Positions 16,674 to 24,673 of a DNA stretch of 64,000 nt are shown in pieces (the stretch's first letter is position 1; the number at the start of each line of letters is the position of its first letter). This DNA comes from an uncultured Lachnospiraceae bacterium (lineage in GTDB: Bacteria > Bacillota > Clostridia > Lachnospirales > Lachnospiraceae). The stretch lies in assembly GCA_947626435.1 (NCBI GenBank), contig CANQSB010000003.1, forward strand, positions 1-64,000. Reading direction: 5' to 3'. The notes beneath the pieces were generated by a model. It did no database searches. It was not told the origin of the DNA and saw only the letters and a program-made list of their open reading frames with translations. The position numbers were made by a program, and so were the translations under genes.

Positions 16674-18091
16674 GTTTGAGAATGATGTAAAAATGTATGG
16701 TACTCAAACAAAAACTCTGGCATAGACATTAAGACAATGGTTTGAGAATGATGTAAAAATGTATGGTACTCAAACGCCTTTAAAGTAATGCCTGTATATA
16801 TAACTGTTTGAGAATGATGTAAAAATGTATGGTACTCAAACTACAGATGTTTACTTGACTAACCACCGCCCGTTTGAGAATGATGTAAAAATGTATGGTA
16901 CTCAAACTACCTTCTCTTGTAGCAAGATTGATAGCATGTTTGAGAATGATGTAAAAATGTATGGTACTCAAACTTAACTCTGATGTGAAACTTCCATAAC
17001 AAGTTTGAGAATGATGTAAAAATGTATGGTACTCAAACGGAGCGTTTAGAGGGAACACAAGACACATTGTTTGAGAATGATGTAAAAATGTATGGTACTC
17101 AAACAAAAATGCCCTTTATCGCCTTGAAAGCCTTGTTTGAGAATGATGTAAAAATGTATGGTACTCAAACTATTTTAAAGTCGCTTGTATTTTGAGTATT
17201 GTTTGAGAATGATGTAAAAATGTATGGTACTCAAACGTTTTTAATGTATTGCGGTGTAGTCATTATGTTTGAGAATGATGTAAAAATGTATGGTACTCAA
17301 ACTTGTGCATCTCCACATAAAAACAGATTGCAGTTTGAGAATGATGTAAAAATGTATGGTACTCAAACATATTATACGCTTGACGGGGAGCTAATAAGTT
17401 TGAGAATGATGTAAAAATGTATGGTACTCAAACGTTTCCGACGGCGGCAAATTTGCAATAACGGTTTGAGAATGATGTAAAAATGTATGGTACTCAAACT
17501 ATGATATTTTATATCGCGGATAATATTTCGTTTGAGAATGATGTAAAAATGTATGGTACTCAAACGCGCCCTCTGTCGGTATGTCAACCGATTCGGTTTG
17601 CGAATGATGTAAAAATGTATGGTACTCAAACCGTGGGGCGGTGGTAAAATATACTTAGGGGGTTTGAGAATGATGTAAAAATGTATGGTACTCAAACAAA
17701 GAATATGGTTGTCATAATCTCTATTATGTTTGAGAATGATGTAAAAATGTATGGTACTCAAACTGGTCGGCATACTGAGTTATTACGGCAAGTGTTTGAG
17801 AATGATGTAAAAATGTATGGTACTCAAACTTTTACGGACAATCATACTTTCAGGCGTGTGTTTGAGAATGATGTAAAAATGTATGGTACTCAAACTGCCC
17901 AACAAAATCATCAAAGGAACTAGGGTTTGCGAATGATGTAAAAATGTATGGTACTCAAACTGCCCAACAAAATCATCAAAGGAACTAGGGTTTGCGAATG
18001 ATGTAAAAATGTATGGTACTCAAACCGTTATTATTACTACTAAGTTTGGCTCTATGTTTGAGAATGATGTAAAAATGTATGGTACTCAAAC
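16674..18091 (+). CRISPR. CRISPR array: 22 repeats of 36 bp, 21 spacers of 29-30 bp
   Basis: Repeats begin at 16674, 16740, 16806, 16872, 16938, 17003, 17069, 17135, 17201, 17267, 17333, 17398, 17464, 17530, 17596, 17662, 17728, 17794, 17860, 17925, 17990 and 18056. Each starts GTTTGAG and ends ACTCAAAC, so the ends are inverted repeats, with a central ATGATGTAAAAATGTATGG. Three repeats (17596, 17925, 17990) read GTTTGCG instead. Spacers 19 (17896-17924) and 20 (17961-17989) are identical, a duplication of one spacer-repeat unit. The last repeat is not degenerate. The spacers could not be compared with phage or plasmid sequences here. Confidence 0.98.
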
Positions 18092-18093
18092 TT

Positions 18094-18138
18094 ATGATAT
18101 GGATAAAAAAGGGTCTCGTCAGTTTTTTAACATATCAT
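18094..18138 (+). terminator. Possible terminator after the CRISPR array
   Basis: ATGATATG at 18094-18101 pairs with CATATCAT at 18131-18138, with an inner AAAAAA/TTTTTT step. It lies 2 bases after the last repeat and would end the pre-crRNA. Confidence 0.45.
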
Positions 18139-18204
18139 TGGAAATTACCGAATGAACAATTTAGAGTATGACTTGAATAAAATTAAAGTAAAGGATGTAG
18201 TTGA

Positions 18205-18447
18205 ATGACGTTTTTAAAATCCGAGCTGCAAGAAGCAATAAATGAATTAGATTCCGATTTAATAGTAGTAGGGTGTGGACAATGGGATAGAAAAAATTTA
18301 ATAGTAGTTGCTTCCACTGAAATTGGCACTTACGACTGTTCTTATTTTTTATACAATATAAAGAAAAAAGTAGTTTCAGAAATTAATCCGTTTAAGCATA
18401 TGACTAAATTCACATATGCCAACCGTAATGTAGTAAAACTTGTATAG
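18205..18447 (+). CDS. Small hypothetical protein next to the CRISPR array
   Basis: 80 residues, no recognised family. It looks like a small globular mixed alpha/beta protein: ELDSDLIVVGCGQWDRKN, a short central strand pair, and a basic C-terminus ending NRNVVKLV. AAAGGATG lies about 8 bases before the ATG. A tiny frame (18152-18208, starting MNNLEYDLNK) overlaps its start by ATGA and could be the last piece of a longer upstream gene removed by insertion of the array region. A role with CRISPR is not supported beyond adjacency. Confidence 0.5.
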   Translation: MTFLKSELQEAINELDSDLIVVGCGQWDRKNLIVVASTEIGTYDCSYFLYNIKKKVVSEINPFKHMTKFTYANRNVVKLV

Positions 18448-18761
18448 AGACAAAATATCAATGTTATTTAAATGGTTTAAAAATACAGTTAGCGCGTTTA
18501 TTGGAATACTGTATGTCCTCTTTTACAGTTCTTGTAGATACCGTACACAGGCGACGTGCAGATAAAACAGGAATGTCAACGCATAAAATGCTTTCCATAA
18601 AAATCGGCTTCCTTTTTGCAAATGCTTTTTCATACTGCCTGAATCAGCCGTGACTGTATTATAGCGCACCGAACATAAATTTGAAAAAACGGTGATATGC
18701 GGATTAAGCTGCAAATATGCCATTTATACATTTTAATTAAGGCTTTTACAAAAATCAGCTT
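18448..18761. other. Non-coding or decayed stretch
   Basis: No gene recognised. A 66-codon - strand open frame (18523-18723) has no family resemblance, no clear ribosome site and lies in a region of gene remnants; it is probably chance or decay. Confidence 0.35.
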
Positions 18762-18940
18762 TTAAAACAGGCTATCGTCAAGCAGAAAGTCGATTTTCGC
18801 TGGTTTTTCCATAGCGTAGGCAGACTGAATATATACCTTTTTTCCGCCTCTGGACGCAACAAAGTCAATCTCGCGGGCTGTTCTTATCTGCTTTCCCTTT
18901 TTATCCCTGCCGTTTGAGACGCATATCTTGTATTATACTA
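18762..18940 (-). pseudogene. C-terminal remnant of a DUF4143/DUF234-type ATPase
   Basis: On the - strand an open frame of about 58 codons ends at 18762 and reads KICVSNGRDKKGKQIRTARE then IDFVASRGGKKVYIQSAYAM, ending IDFLLDDSLF. The ReIDFV...KKVYIQ pattern is the nuclease-like C-terminal end of the widespread ATPase plus DUF4143 family. The ATPase part is absent, so this is a fragment. Confidence 0.7.
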
Positions 18941-19214
18941 GCCATTGCTACGGGGCATTATGTACCTTTAGATGATGTTGCACCTGATTTGGCTGAATTT
19001 GAGCCAGAAAAAATATTTATGTCTGCAACTATCTGGAATTAAGCTCAGCCCGCAATTGTCGCCAATTGAATGGGAGGAAAATTCCTATATTACTGATTTT
19101 GATATTGTAAAAATACCGTTTAAAATCTGTAAGTATATGATTGTCACAGCTGAATGTGGAATGGGTAAGTCGATGTATCTGATTATAAGAAACGCACTTT
19201 GTTTCTTATAATAT
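18938..19214 (+). pseudogene. Unidentified gene fragments
   Basis: An open piece ends YVPLDDVAPDLAEFEPEK and then IFMSATIWN with TAA at 19040-19042. A second frame then runs to 19211 with SPIEWEENSYITDFDIVKI and a P-loop-like ECGMGKSM. Neither has a convincing start. They look like protein-coding remnants rather than working genes. Confidence 0.35.
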
Positions 19215-19417
19215 GCCTACATAATATTTTGGAAGTTATATAAATATATTATAATAATAGTCAACAAAAGGTTTAAGATAAAAATAGGACAATGAAAATA
19301 ATTCCCAACCCCCCTTTACTTCCCACATTTAAAGTGGCATACTATAAATATTGAAATAATACTAAATTAGCTGCTGTTTAGCAGCAAATACATCACACGA
19401 AAGGAAACCATATTAAA

Positions 19418-21052
19418 ATGCCAATAACCGACATATTAGAACGAAACTGCAAACTCTACCCCAACGACATCTGCCTAGTTGAGATAAACCCCGAAATCAA
19501 GGAAACCAGACGCGTCACATGGAAAGAATACGAACTTATGGAGCCCAATCCAACCACTCACTACAGGCGCGAAATCACTTGGAGCGTATTTAACGAAAAG
19601 GCAAACCGTTTTGCCAATCTTCTCATAGAACGAGGCATAAAAAAGGACGACAAGGTAGCAATCCTCCTAATGAACTGCCTCGAATGGCTCCCGATTTACT
19701 TTGGCATATTAAAAACGGGCGCGATAGCAGTACCCCTGAATTTCCGCTACGCTCCTGACGAAATAGAATACTGTCTCAATATTGCCGAGGTAGACATACT
19801 CGTATTCGGCCCCGAATTTATCGGGCGCGTCGAGGAAATTGCGGACAATATCAGCAAAAACCGCCTGCTGTTTTTCGTGGGCGATAACTGTCCCAGCTTT
19901 GCCGAGGACTATACGAAATTGACGGCAAACTGCTCAAGCCAGACGCCCATGATTCCATTGACCGACAAGGACAACGCGGCAATCTATTTTTCATCAGGCA
20001 CGACAGGCTTTCCCAAGGCGATACTCCACAATCACGAAAGCCTAATGCACTCCTGCAAAGTAGAACAGAACCATCACGGACAGACAAAAGACGACGTATT
20101 TCTCTGCATACCTCCGCTTTATCATACAGGCGCGAAAATGCACTGGTTTGGCAGCTTTCTCGAGGGCGGAAAGGCTGTCCTGTTGAAAGGCACAAAGCCC
20201 GAATTTATACTGGATGCCGTTTCAAAGGAAAAATGTACGATTGTCTGGCTGCTCGTGCCATGGGCGCAGGATATTCTCGACGCGATAGACCGCGGCGATG
20301 TGAAGCTTGAAGACTACGAGCTTTCACAGTGGCGTCTTATGCACATAGGCGCGCAGCCCGTGCCGCAGAGCTTAATCCAGCGGTGGAAAAAAGTATTTCC
20401 GCACCACCAGTACGACACCAACTATGGACTCAGTGAGTCAATCGGACCAGGCTGCGTACATCTCGGCGTGGAAAACATACATAAAGTCGGCGCAATCGGC
20501 AAAGCAGGCTACGGCTGGCAGGTAAAGATAGTTGACGAAAACGGCGAAACCGTAAAACGCGGCGAAGTAGGCGAGCTTGCAGTCAAAGGTCCCGGCGTCA
20601 TGACCTGCTACTATAACGACGAGGCGGCGACAAAAGAAGTGCTCCGCGACGGCTGGCTCTTTACGGGCGATATGGCGCAGGAGGACGAAGACGGCTTTAT
20701 CTTCCTTGTAGACCGCAAAAAAGACGTTGTCATAAGCGGCGGCGAGAACATTTACCCCGTACAGATAGAGGATTTCCTGCGCGCATACAACAAAATCAAA
20801 GACGTGGCGGTCATCGGTATTCCTGACAAGCGCCTTGGCGAGATTACAGCAGCGGTTATAGAGGTGAAGGAAGGCTTTGAATGCAGCGAAGACGAGATAA
20901 ACGAATTCTGCAAAAAACTGCCCAGATACAAGCGCCCGCACTGCATAATCTTTGCAGACATACCGCGCAATCCGACAGGCAAAATCGAAAAGCCGAAGCT
21001 TAGAAAAATGTACGGCGGAGAAAGCCTTGTCGCCGCGCAGAATTTGGGTTAG
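19418..21052 (+). CDS. AMP-forming acyl-CoA synthetase/ligase
   Basis: 544 residues. ANL-superfamily enzyme that activates a carboxylic acid as acyl-AMP and transfers it to CoA. The P-loop-like A3 motif IYFSSGTTGFPKAI lies near residues 190-203; NYGLSESIGP follows; A7 is GWLFTGDMA; A8 is DRKKDVVISGGENIYPVQIE; the catalytic A10 lysine is in NPTGKIEKPKL. All key motifs are intact. It belongs to the long-chain or aryl branch, but the substrate cannot be told. A CGAAAGGAAACC site precedes the ATG. The coding strand is unusually C-rich, like rarA downstream and unlike cas9. Confidence 0.9.
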   Translation: MPITDILERNCKLYPNDICLVEINPEIKETRRVTWKEYELMEPNPTTHYRREITWSVFNEKANRFANLLIERGIKKDDKVAILLMNCLEWLPIYFGILKTGAIAVPLNFRYAPDEIEYCLNIAEVDILVFGPEFIGRVEEIADNISKNRLLFFVGDNCPSFAEDYTKLTANCSSQTPMIPLTDKDNAAIYFSSGTTGFPKAILHNHESLMHSCKVEQNHHGQTKDDVFLCIPPLYHTGAKMHWFGSFLEGGKAVLLKGTKPEFILDAVSKEKCTIVWLLVPWAQDILDAIDRGDVKLEDYELSQWRLMHIGAQPVPQSLIQRWKKVFPHHQYDTNYGLSESIGPGCVHLGVENIHKVGAIGKAGYGWQVKIVDENGETVKRGEVGELAVKGPGVMTCYYNDEAATKEVLRDGWLFTGDMAQEDEDGFIFLVDRKKDVVISGGENIYPVQIEDFLRAYNKIKDVAVIGIPDKRLGEITAAVIEVKEGFECSEDEINEFCKKLPRYKRPHCIIFADIPRNPTGKIEKPKLRKMYGGESLVAAQNLG

Positions 21053-21262
21053 TAAAAAACTGAGGAACTCCAAAACAGCCTATGATGCCAACGGTTTCCT
21101 AAATGCATAGGAAAAAACAGGTGTCAGAGTTTTTCGTAAATGATTTATGTGCCTGCTGATGCGTGAATATGAAAATATTGAGAAATTCTAAGGCAGCTAA
21201 GGACTTCATAAATGCTTGGTAAAAGCATAGTGGCAGTGTTTTTCGTGAATGATTTGTATAAA
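21053..21262 (+). repeat. Two degenerate tandem copies of an ~85-bp unit
   Basis: The stretch beginning TGAGGAACTCCAAAACAGC at about 21060 and ending GTTTTTCGTAAATGATTTATG near 21152 is repeated imperfectly from about 21178 (TGAGAAATTCTAAGGCAGC) to 21262 (GTTTTTCGTGAATGATTTGT). A related GGCAGTTTTTCGTGAA occurs upstream of prfA near 29856. No gene is present here. Confidence 0.5.
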
Positions 21263-21295
21263 TGTTATAGCAAATAAAGGGGGAGTGGAAAAACC

Positions 21296-22621
21296 ATGGA
21301 CTTATTTGAATATATGAGAAACACAGCAAAAGAAAAGGAATCCCCCCTCGCCGCAAGGCTCCGCCCTACGACACTTGACGAGGTAGTAGGTCAGTCGCAT
21401 ATAATAGGCAAGGACAAGCTCCTGTACCGCGCGATAAAGGCGGATAAAATAAGCTCGATAATATTTTACGGACCGCCCGGCACAGGCAAAACCACGCTTG
21501 CGCGCGTCATAGCCAACACCACAAGCTCTGAATTCACACAGATAAACGCGACAGCGGCAGGCAAGAAGGACATGGGGGAAGTCATAAGCAAAGCAAAAGA
21601 CACGCTTGCCATGTACGCCAGACGCACAATTCTTTTTATTGACGAGATACATCGTTTCAACAAAGGGCAGCAGGATTATCTCCTCCCATTTGTCGAAGAC
21701 GGCACCATCATACTCATAGGCGCAACCACGGAAAACCCGTATTTCGAGGTAAACGGCGCGCTTATCTCACGCTCAATAATTTTTGAACTAAAGCCGCTTA
21801 GCCGCGAGGACATAAAAGAACTCATACACAGGGCAGTCTACGACAAGGAAAAAGGAATGGGCAGCTTTGACGCGGAAATAGACGACGATGCGGCAGAATT
21901 TCTCGCAGAGCTCTCAGGCGGAGACGCAAGGCACGCCCTAAACGCAGTCGAGCTCGGCGTCATGACCACAGACAGAAGCGACGACGGCAAAATCCACATA
22001 ACCCTTGAAGTAGCCGAAGAATGCATACAAAAACGACGCATTTTATACGATAAAACCGGCGATAACCATTACGACACGATATCAGCTTTCATCAAAAGCA
22101 TGCGCGGCTCAGATCCCGACGCAGCAGTCTACTATCTGGCCAAAATGCTCTATGCAGGCGAAGAACCCGCCTTTGTCGCAAGGCGCATCATGATTTGCGC
22201 CTCCGAAGACGTAGGCAACGCCGACCCCATGGCGCTCACAGTCGCCGTAAACGCCTCCCTCGCCGTAGAAAGAGTAGGCATGCCCGAAGCGCAGATAATC
22301 CTATCCCAGGCAGCAACATACGTAGCCTGCGCTCCCAAAAGCAACGCCGCCGTAAACGCCATATCCGGCGCCACAGACGAAGTAAAACGCAGCGGCAACC
22401 TCCCAATCCCCCCGCACCTTCAGGACGCGCACTACAAAGGCGCACAAAAACTAGGCCGCGGCACAGGCTACAAATACGCCCACGATTACCCCAACCACTA
22501 CGTAGAACAACAATACCTCCCCTACGAACTCACAGGCAAAACCTTCTACGAACCCTCCTGGAACGGTTACGAAGCCAAAATACGCGAACACATGAAAAAA
22601 ATAAAAGAACAGAAAGACTAA
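21296..22621 (+). CDS. rarA: Replication-associated recombination protein RarA (MgsA)
   Basis: 441 residues, full length for this AAA+ clamp-loader-like ATPase that acts at stalled forks. The N-terminus PLAARLRPTTLDEVVGQSH is typical; Walker A is FYGPPGTGKTTLA near residues 58-70; Walker B is ILFIDEIHRFNK near 112-123; sensor 1 is IGATTENPYFEVN. The C-terminal tetramerisation part contains NPMALTVAV-like and LPYELTGKTFYEPSWNGYE segments. GGGGGAG lies 10 bases before the ATG. It converges with the gene at 23124. Confidence 0.94.
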   Translation: MDLFEYMRNTAKEKESPLAARLRPTTLDEVVGQSHIIGKDKLLYRAIKADKISSIIFYGPPGTGKTTLARVIANTTSSEFTQINATAAGKKDMGEVISKAKDTLAMYARRTILFIDEIHRFNKGQQDYLLPFVEDGTIILIGATTENPYFEVNGALISRSIIFELKPLSREDIKELIHRAVYDKEKGMGSFDAEIDDDAAEFLAELSGGDARHALNAVELGVMTTDRSDDGKIHITLEVAEECIQKRRILYDKTGDNHYDTISAFIKSMRGSDPDAAVYYLAKMLYAGEEPAFVARRIMICASEDVGNADPMALTVAVNASLAVERVGMPEAQIILSQAATYVACAPKSNAAVNAISGATDEVKRSGNLPIPPHLQDAHYKGAQKLGRGTGYKYAHDYPNHYVEQQYLPYELTGKTFYEPSWNGYEAKIREHMKKIKEQKD

Positions 22622-22910
22622 ATTTACAGACATACACCCCAAATTTCCCATAAGTCATAATTGAATGTCTAAAAATCCAATATATGTATATATAAAGTAT
22701 AGAAGAAAAAGATTAAGCATAAAAAACTCATTGTCTGAACATTCTGCAAGTCATTATGGAACGACGGCAAAGTCAATATGCACAAAATTAGAAAAATAAA
22801 GAAACAAAAATATAAGCCTACCACGAGAAGGCATAAATAAAACTAAGAGGAAAAAACTAAGTAGTGGATTAGAAAAACTCAAAAGAACGTAAATTTTAGC
22901 CAATACACTA

Positions 22911-23077
22911 GCCCGAACGGGGGTATATATCCCATGAAGACCATTGGGAAGCGTCGGCACTTAGCGAAATAAGCTGTAAAAGCGTAGCTCCTTTTACAGC
23001 GCCATTGAGCTTAGTGTCCGCTACGCTTCACACTGAGCGAGAGCGAGTCTGAATGGGATATATACCCCCGTTCGGGC
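22911..23077. repeat. 167-bp element with perfect 24-bp inverted ends and an inner hairpin
   Basis: Positions 22911-22934 (starting GCCCGAACGGGGG) are the exact reverse complement of 23054-23077. Inside, GCTGTAAAAG at 22973-22982 pairs with CTTTTACAGC at 22991-23000, and GAAGCGT pairs with ACGCTTC between them and the ends. It lies between convergent genes rarA and the DUF4364 gene, with about 290 bases of AT-rich non-coding DNA (22622-22910) to its left that holds nothing recognised. It may be a structured RNA, a transcription barrier or a MITE-like repeat. Confidence 0.75.
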
Positions 23078-23123
23078 GACCTCTAATCAAAAACAAAACA
23101 AAAAAAGCATATAAACTATTCAT

Positions 23124-23639
23124 CTAAAAAAGCTCCCCCACAAGATATTTATATATTCCCCCATTCTTTTTATACCAGTTATCACAAACCTCCTCCGCCA
23201 CTTCCTCCGCCGGCACAGAAAGCTTTATATTCACCAACTCCGTCTCCTTCTCCTTAGCAACAAGCTCCACCTCATACCCCCCGCCAGTCGCCCTATAATA
23301 TTCCGCAGTCACCGATGACTCATTCCTCAACTCAAGCTTCTTCTCCGCCAGAAACCCATCAATCTCCTCAATTATAGCCTCCCCAATACGATTCCCAAAA
23401 TAAGACAGCGTCTTCCGCCCCTCCTCAGTAATCGAAAAATAAGTCCGGTTCATAAGCGTATCCGCCTTGATAAGCTCCGCCTCCTGCAAATCAGAAAACA
23501 CCTGCTGCAGCGTCATAAAATTAGTATATTCCTTTTCAAGTATAAATCCGCTAAGCTGCGAGCGAGTCATTTTAAAGTTCACCCTGTCAAGTATATACAA
23601 GACAATCAGCTTGTACAAAGTCAATGGATCCTGCACCAT
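23124..23639 (-). CDS. DUF4364 family winged-helix protein
   Basis: 171 residues, start at the ATG giving MVQDPLTLYKLIVLYILDRV; a longer open frame upstream lacks support. The N-terminal half is a winged helix (FKMTRSQLSGFILEKEYTN, then FSDLQEAELIKAD) and the C-terminal half a beta-rich domain ending GGIYKYLVGELF. DUF4364 is a conserved Clostridia family resembling a transcription regulator, with no known target. It is followed by the inverted-repeat element and lies next to the radical SAM gene on the same strand. Confidence 0.8.
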   Translation of the reverse strand: MVQDPLTLYKLIVLYILDRVNFKMTRSQLSGFILEKEYTNFMTLQQVFSDLQEAELIKADTLMNRTYFSITEEGRKTLSYFGNRIGEAIIEEIDGFLAEKKLELRNESSVTAEYYRATGGGYEVELVAKEKETELVNIKLSVPAEEVAEEVCDNWYKKNGGIYKYLVGELF

Positions 23640-23719
23640 CAAAAATCCGCCTTTCGATAAAACACTATTATTTACACAATATATCCTGTAATCTCCGCAT
23701 ATGCAGGCATGCAAATCTA

Positions 23720-24652
23720 CTACACACGCGGGTACATTATCCCCTGAAAAGTCCCGCGCCTTTTCATCTCTCCATGAAGCGTATTCAAAACCCGCCTTTT
23801 GTCCGTACTCCACAATGGCGCGATAAGCAGCTTCCGCGCGCCGTCGCCCGTAACCCTGTGTATCACAGTATCAGGCGGAAGAATTTCAAGACATGAAATC
23901 ACAATATCAATATATTCATCAAAACCAAGCGTTTCAAAAGCCCCGCGCTCATACAATTCCGCAAGCGGCGTATTTTTCAACACATGCAGAAGCTGCAGCT
24001 TTACGCCGTCGATTCGCATATCCGCCAGATATTGGCAGGTCGCAAGCATATCCGCCCTTGTTTCAGACGGCAGCCCCAAAATCACATGCGCAATAATCGG
24101 TATGCCAATGCCTTTAAGTGATTTAACGGCGCCGTCAAACACGCCAAGCTTATACCCGCGCCGTATGAGCAGGGCGGCAGCCTCATTTGTCGTCTGCAGC
24201 CCAAGCTCTATCCAGATGAATTTGCCAGCGTACTCGGCTTTAAGCCGTTCAAGCAGCGCAAGCACCTCATCACCAAGACAGTCAGGGCGCGTAGCAATTG
24301 AGATGCCTGCGACATTTTCCACATCAAGCGCATCCCTGTAAAGCGCCTCAAGCCTGTCCACAGGAGCATATGTATTTGTAAATGCCTGAAAATAAGCTAT
24401 AAAAAGCCGCCCGACATTTTTTCCGCGGAAAAAAGTCTTGCCGCGTTCAAGCTGTTCTCGCACACTCTCACCGCGCGCGGCAAAATCACCGCTGCCGCCC
24501 TCGCTGCAGAAAATACAGCCGCCGACGCCAAGCGTACCGTCTCTGTTCGGGCAGGTCATGCCCGCGTTTACGGAAAGCTTGTACACCTTTTCGCCATATT
24601 GCTTTTTCATCTCATAGTCAAGCGAGTGGTAGGGCTTATCATTCCAAAGCAT
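23720..24652 (-). CDS. TIGR01212-family radical SAM protein (YhcC-like)
   Basis: 310 residues. The [4Fe-4S] cluster motif is in the segment CPNRDGTLGVGGCIFC, the family's widely spaced Cys set, followed by SEGGSGDFA. Also visible are FIAYFQAFTNTYAP, ISIATRPDCLGDEVL, IWIELGLQT and HVILGLPSETRADM, all family hallmarks. The function is unknown, though relatives are suggested to act on RNA or proteins. It ends about 80 bases before the start of the DUF4364 gene and begins 21 bases after the malic enzyme ends, so the three genes may be one - strand operon. Confidence 0.9.
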   Translation of the reverse strand: MLWNDKPYHSLDYEMKKQYGEKVYKLSVNAGMTCPNRDGTLGVGGCIFCSEGGSGDFAARGESVREQLERGKTFFRGKNVGRLFIAYFQAFTNTYAPVDRLEALYRDALDVENVAGISIATRPDCLGDEVLALLERLKAEYAGKFIWIELGLQTTNEAAALLIRRGYKLGVFDGAVKSLKGIGIPIIAHVILGLPSETRADMLATCQYLADMRIDGVKLQLLHVLKNTPLAELYERGAFETLGFDEYIDIVISCLEILPPDTVIHRVTGDGARKLLIAPLWSTDKRRVLNTLHGEMKRRGTFQGIMYPRV

Positions 24653-24673
24653 GATTCACCGTCTGCTGCGCGA

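Noticed and set aside
16780-17923. Several open frames running through the CRISPR array, on both strands, with a repeating peptide such as FENDVKMYGTQT
   Set aside because: They are translations of the 36-bp repeats; spacing and sequence are fully explained by the CRISPR array.
18205-18447. The small ORF after the array as an anti-CRISPR or an accessory Cas protein
   Set aside because: Only its position suggests this. It is beyond the array end, amid gene remnants, and has no family match.
22195-22653. A long Arg- and Pro-rich open frame within rarA
   Set aside because: It overlaps rarA entirely in another frame and its composition is the by-product of C-rich rarA codons.
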